Assembly: GCA_018241785.1 (NCBI GenBank)
Contig: JAFEDF010000112.1
Coordinates: forward strand, 18,663-82,662
Direction: 5' to 3'
DNA length: 64,000 nucleotides
From: Pseudomonadota bacterium
Lineage (GTDB): Bacteria > Pseudomonadota > Gammaproteobacteria > Burkholderiales > Casimicrobiaceae
Part shown: piece by piece, positions 61,150 to 64,000 of the stretch
Layout of the letters: the number at the start of each line of letters is the position of its first letter
Numbering within the stretch: position 1 is the stretch's first letter
Notes under the pieces: model-generated
Databases searched by the model: none
What the model was told of the DNA's origin: nothing
Seen by the model: only the letters and a program-made list of their open reading frames with translations
Program-made: the position numbers and the translations under genes

Positions 61150-61727
61150 CGCAAGATCCCGATCCCCGCACGAGCGAATTCGACCTTCGCGCGCGCACCG
61201 AGTTGTCGCTCGCCTACGACCCCGGCGAGCCTCCGCAGTACCTCTTTCGCCTACCCGAACCCTGGCTTGCGCGCCGCAACGTGCTCGCGGGTCTCGGCGC
61301 CCTTCTCGCCGGCGGCCTTGGCACCGGCGCCGTGATGGCCCAGCGCCCCCCCGACCTGGTGCGGGGTGCGATCGAGCACGAATACTACGAGCGCACGCTG
61401 CGCGGCAGGTTCATCGACCCCGCTCCGTTGCTGCAGCATCTCGGCCTCTCGCCTGCCCAGCCGGTCCCCGGCTATCCGCAGCTGATGCGCATCTGCGACA
61501 TCGAGGGTCACGCCGTCTATCACTTCACGACGTTCTTCGAGCACGGCGGAATGGTCACCGTGTTCGCCTTCGCCGACCCGGTGATGCTGCGCACGGGCGC
61601 AGGCTGGTGGTCCAACGCGTACTGGCAGGTGGTCAATTCTCGTGCGGGCAAGCCGCTGGTGATGGTGGCCGAGAAGAAGCAGGCCCTGGCGGTGGCGCGT
61701 GCGAGCCTGGCAGGTGGTGCTTCCTGA
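61146..61727 (+). CDS. membrane-anchored protein, likely anti-sigma partner
   Basis: A 193-residue protein with an N-terminal cytoplasmic segment (residues 1-42), one membrane helix (NVLAGLGALLAGGLGTGAVMA) and a periplasmic part. This layout, together with coupling to the sigma gene, suits an anti-sigma regulator, although no ZAS or other known motif is seen. FEHGGMVTVFAFADPVMLR is conserved-looking but unassigned. Confidence 0.6.
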   Translation: MTQDPDPRTSEFDLRARTELSLAYDPGEPPQYLFRLPEPWLARRNVLAGLGALLAGGLGTGAVMAQRPPDLVRGAIEHEYYERTLRGRFIDPAPLLQHLGLSPAQPVPGYPQLMRICDIEGHAVYHFTTFFEHGGMVTVFAFADPVMLRTGAGWWSNAYWQVVNSRAGKPLVMVAEKKQALAVARASLAGGAS

Positions 61728-61758
61728 ACGGCGTGTGATTACCACCATAGGAGGAGAG

Positions 61759-62997
61759 ATGGACGATACCGACAAGGCCAAGCGTTCACCGTTCGCGCGA
61801 CGGCAGTTCCTGCGTGCGGCGGGTGCGCTTGGGGCAGGCTCGATGATCGGCGCGCAGGCGCTCGATGCACTCGCCGCCAGCACCTACATGCTCCCGATCG
61901 GCAACGGCGAGCGGCCGGTGCTGCAATATCCGCAGAAGCGGCCGCTCATCGTCCTCACGAGCCGGCCACCGCAGCTCGAGACGCCCTTCGAGGTCTTCAA
62001 CGAGAGCGTCATCACGCCGAACGACGCGTTCTTCGTCCGCTATCACCTCGCCGGCGTGCCGACCGACATCGACGGCGACGCATTTCGCATCAACGTGAAA
62101 GGCAAGGTCAATACGCCGCTCACGCTCAGCGTCGCTGAGCTCAAGAAGCTCGATTCGATCGAGTACGTCGCGGTCAACCAGTGCTCGGGCAACAGCCGCG
62201 GCCTGTTCAATCCGCGCGTCGCGGGAGGCCAGCTCGCCAACGGCGCGATGGGCAACGCGAAGTGGCGCGGCACTCCGCTGAAGGCCGTGCTCGACAAGGC
62301 GGGCGTGCAGGCGGGCGCCAAGCAGGTGCGCTTCGACGGCCTCGACGGGCCGGTCCTGCCGACGACCCCCGACTTCGCCAAGGCGCTCGACGTCGATCAC
62401 GCGATGGATGGCGAGGTGATGATCGCGTACTCGATGAACGATGCCGACCTGCCGATGCTGAACGGCTACCCGGTACGGCTGATCGTTCCCGGCTATTACG
62501 GCACCTACTGGGTCAAGCACCTGAACGAGATTACCGTGCTCGACGGCGTGCTCGACAACTTCTGGATGGCGACCGCCTACCGCATCCCCGACGACGCCTG
62601 TGCGTGCGTGCCTCCGGGAACCGGACCGAAGAAGACGACGCCGATCAACCGCTTCGACATCCGGTCGTTCATCACCAGCGTGAAGGACGGGGCGAAGGTC
62701 AAGGCCGGCAGCCCGCTGCACCTCCGAGGCATCGCGTTCGACGGCGGATTCGGCATCCGCGAAGTCGACGTCTCCACCGACGGCGGCCGCACGTGGAAGG
62801 AGGCGACGCTCGGCAAGGACCTCGGCAAGTATTCGTTTCGCGAGTGGCAGACCACCGTCGCGCTCGGCCGCGGCACACACGAGCTCAAAGTACGCGCAGT
62901 GAACGCGATCGGGCAATCGCAGCCGTCGGCGCCGCTGTGGAATCCGGCCGGCTACATGCGCAACGTCGTCGAGACCACCCGCGTCACGGCGGCCTGA
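61759..62997 (+). CDS. sorA: sulfite dehydrogenase molybdenum subunit (SorA-like)
   Basis: A 412-residue sulfite oxidase-family molybdoenzyme. A twin-arginine-type signal (FARRQFLRAAGALGAGS) exports it folded. The molybdenum-binding Cys is Cys142 in NQCSGNSRG, and a Mo-co dimer domain follows from residue 290. It oxidises sulfite to sulfate in the periplasm and passes electrons to the SorB cytochrome. GGAGGAGAG precedes the ATG. Confidence 0.93.
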   Translation: MDDTDKAKRSPFARRQFLRAAGALGAGSMIGAQALDALAASTYMLPIGNGERPVLQYPQKRPLIVLTSRPPQLETPFEVFNESVITPNDAFFVRYHLAGVPTDIDGDAFRINVKGKVNTPLTLSVAELKKLDSIEYVAVNQCSGNSRGLFNPRVAGGQLANGAMGNAKWRGTPLKAVLDKAGVQAGAKQVRFDGLDGPVLPTTPDFAKALDVDHAMDGEVMIAYSMNDADLPMLNGYPVRLIVPGYYGTYWVKHLNEITVLDGVLDNFWMATAYRIPDDACACVPPGTGPKKTTPINRFDIRSFITSVKDGAKVKAGSPLHLRGIAFDGGFGIREVDVSTDGGRTWKEATLGKDLGKYSFREWQTTVALGRGTHELKVRAVNAIGQSQPSAPLWNPAGYMRNVVETTRVTAA

Positions 62998-63011
62998 GGG
63001 AGGGAAGCGCG

Positions 63012-63338
63012 ATGAATCACTCGAACAACATGCGATGGGCTCTTCTGGTCGGAACGCTGGCGGCGCTGGGTGCCGCGGCGCCGGCTGCCGCACTCAAGAT
63101 CGAGTTGCCGGTGGAGACCGCGGCATTCAAGCGCGGCCCGGGTGCGGACGCCGCCAACGAGCAGTGCCGGACCTGTCACTCCGTCGACTACATCACCACG
63201 CAGCCGCGCGACAAGCCGCTTGCCTTCTGGAAGGCCGAAGTCGAGAAGATGAAGAAGGTCTACGGCGCGCCGATTCCCGATGACAGGATCGACGAGCTCG
63301 CGGACTATCTCGCGAGGAACTACGGGACCGACAAATAG
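63012..63338 (+). CDS. sorB: sulfite dehydrogenase cytochrome subunit (SorB-like)
   Basis: A 108-residue exported cytochrome c. After a signal peptide (about residues 1-27), the single haem site is CRTCH (Cys52, Cys55, His56), with Met in VEKMKKVYG a possible axial ligand. It starts 14 bp after sorA and fits the SorAB electron acceptor. Confidence 0.9.
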   Translation: MNHSNNMRWALLVGTLAALGAAAPAAALKIELPVETAAFKRGPGADAANEQCRTCHSVDYITTQPRDKPLAFWKAEVEKMKKVYGAPIPDDRIDELADYLARNYGTDK

Positions 63339-63344
63339 CCGGCG

Positions 63345-64000
63345 TCACCGCCGCCGCACGACGGGGTATGCGGCCACCGAGATCAGGACGTCGACGACGA
63401 GTGCGGCGGCAAACACGCTGGGCAGCGTGATCCGCGTCACGAGCAGCGACACGGTGGTGAAAAAGCCGACGAAGCCGAACAGGCCAAGCACCAATCCACG
63501 CAGCACACCTTGCGCCGCAGGCGCGCCCTCGTGCCGGTGAGCGAAGACCGACAGCACTGCTGCGAATACCGGAAACGTTGCAGCAAGTCCGCTCAGTGTG
63601 GGCCCGAGCACCGTTGCGATCGACGTGATCGAGAGCACCAGCGCGGTCGCGACGATCATCCGTAGCGGCAGATCCCATTTCGGCGCCTCGGCTGGTCCCG
63701 CTTCGGCCGCCGGAGAGCCGATCGTCCACGCCGCAGCCGCGAGCGCCGCGCACGCGACGACGACCAGTGCGATCGTCGGCAGCCCCAGGAACCTGAGAAG
63801 AAATCCGGAGGCGACAAACGACAAACTCGCGCCGAGGAGGCATTTCGTCCATGGCCGATCGCGTGCAAGACAGGCATAGGCCGCGGCAAAAGCCGCCTGT
63901 GCAGCCGTCCCCTGCAACGACCCGTCGGCCGCAAGCTGTGCGAAGCGCGGTCCCTGCTCGATCGCGAGGAAGACGGCAATCGGGCCCGACGTCAGCGGCA
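63345..64000 (-). CDS. integral membrane protein, incomplete at the window edge
   Basis: The frame stays open to the right edge, so the N-terminus is missing. The visible 218 residues contain about six membrane helices and the run PLTSGPIAVFLAIEQGPRF then GSLQGTAAQAAFAAAYACLAR. The pattern suggests a duplicated four- to five-helix transport or permease-like protein, but I do not recognise a named family. It converges with sorB, with 6 bp between the stops. Confidence 0.6.
   Translation of the reverse strand, partial: PLTSGPIAVFLAIEQGPRFAQLAADGSLQGTAAQAAFAAAYACLARDRPWTKCLLGASLSFVASGFLLRFLGLPTIALVVVACAALAAAAWTIGSPAAEAGPAEAPKWDLPLRMIVATALVLSITSIATVLGPTLSGLAATFPVFAAVLSVFAHRHEGAPAAQGVLRGLVLGLFGFVGFFTTVSLLVTRITLPSVFAAALVVDVLISVAAYPVVRRR

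Overview
The window is a high-GC bacterial chromosome segment, almost fully coding. Gene order points to a betaproteobacterium, probably Burkholderiales or a related uncultured lineage: an RnfB-like ferredoxin with nth and a DUF1841 gene, trxA-rho-(one gene)-rpmE, and obg-proB-(one gene)-rppH are arrangements I associate with that class. I found no rRNA, tRNA, CRISPR array, integrase or transposase.

Layout. (1) 1-19833 is a housekeeping backbone: a partial CDF metal exporter, RnfB-like protein, endonuclease III, two small cytochromes c, ferredoxin FdxA, thioredoxin, Rho, an O-GlcNAc-transferase-like TPR protein with an N-terminal SEC-C zinc motif, L31, an ArnT-like transferase, Obg, ProB, RppH, DadA, GshA, a PagL-type lipid A deacylase and a GtrA/GtrB-like pair. 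(2) About 19782-45033 looks like a 25.25 kb island. A 71-bp direct repeat (69/71 identical) of the 3' end of the gtrB-like gene brackets it (19711-19781 and 44963-45033). (3) 45043-59404 holds small secreted/phosphoesterase genes, then an IclR-controlled glyoxylate-to-glycerate set (gcl, hyi, glxR) and an oppositely oriented purine set (guanine deaminase, a BMP-type nucleoside/purine ABC importer, an allantoate-amidohydrolase-like enzyme). (4) 59455-59724 is a long inverted-repeat element. (5) 59729-64000 carries a small membrane protein, an ECF sigma factor with a membrane partner, a SorAB-type sulfite dehydrogenase and an incomplete membrane protein.

The island is the notable part. It encodes a corrinoid-dependent methyl-transfer route: a UroD-type methyltransferase fused to a corrinoid domain (domain order as in CmuA of chloromethane degraders), a free corrinoid protein, a second UroD-type methyltransferase, an AcsE-like methyl-THF/corrinoid methyltransferase, a RACo-type ATP-dependent corrinoid activator with a ferredoxin domain, a one-chain fusion of a MetV-type Cys-rich domain with MetF, a DUF1638 protein, formate-THF ligase, 5-formyl-THF cyclo-ligase, a homocysteine methyltransferase and a PanB-like enzyme. 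It adds a complete branched-chain-amino-acid-type ABC importer, two PhyH dioxygenases, a GntR/FCD regulator, a fatty-acid-hydroxylase-family membrane protein and a ParDE-like toxin-antitoxin pair. Three FNR/ANR-type palindromes lie before fhs, the fused methyltransferase and the free corrinoid gene, suggesting low-oxygen control. My reading is that an unidentified methylated compound is imported, demethylated onto a corrinoid, and its methyl group oxidised through THF to formate with ATP recovery by Fhs; FolD activity would have to come from elsewhere. The substrate is not determinable from the sequence.
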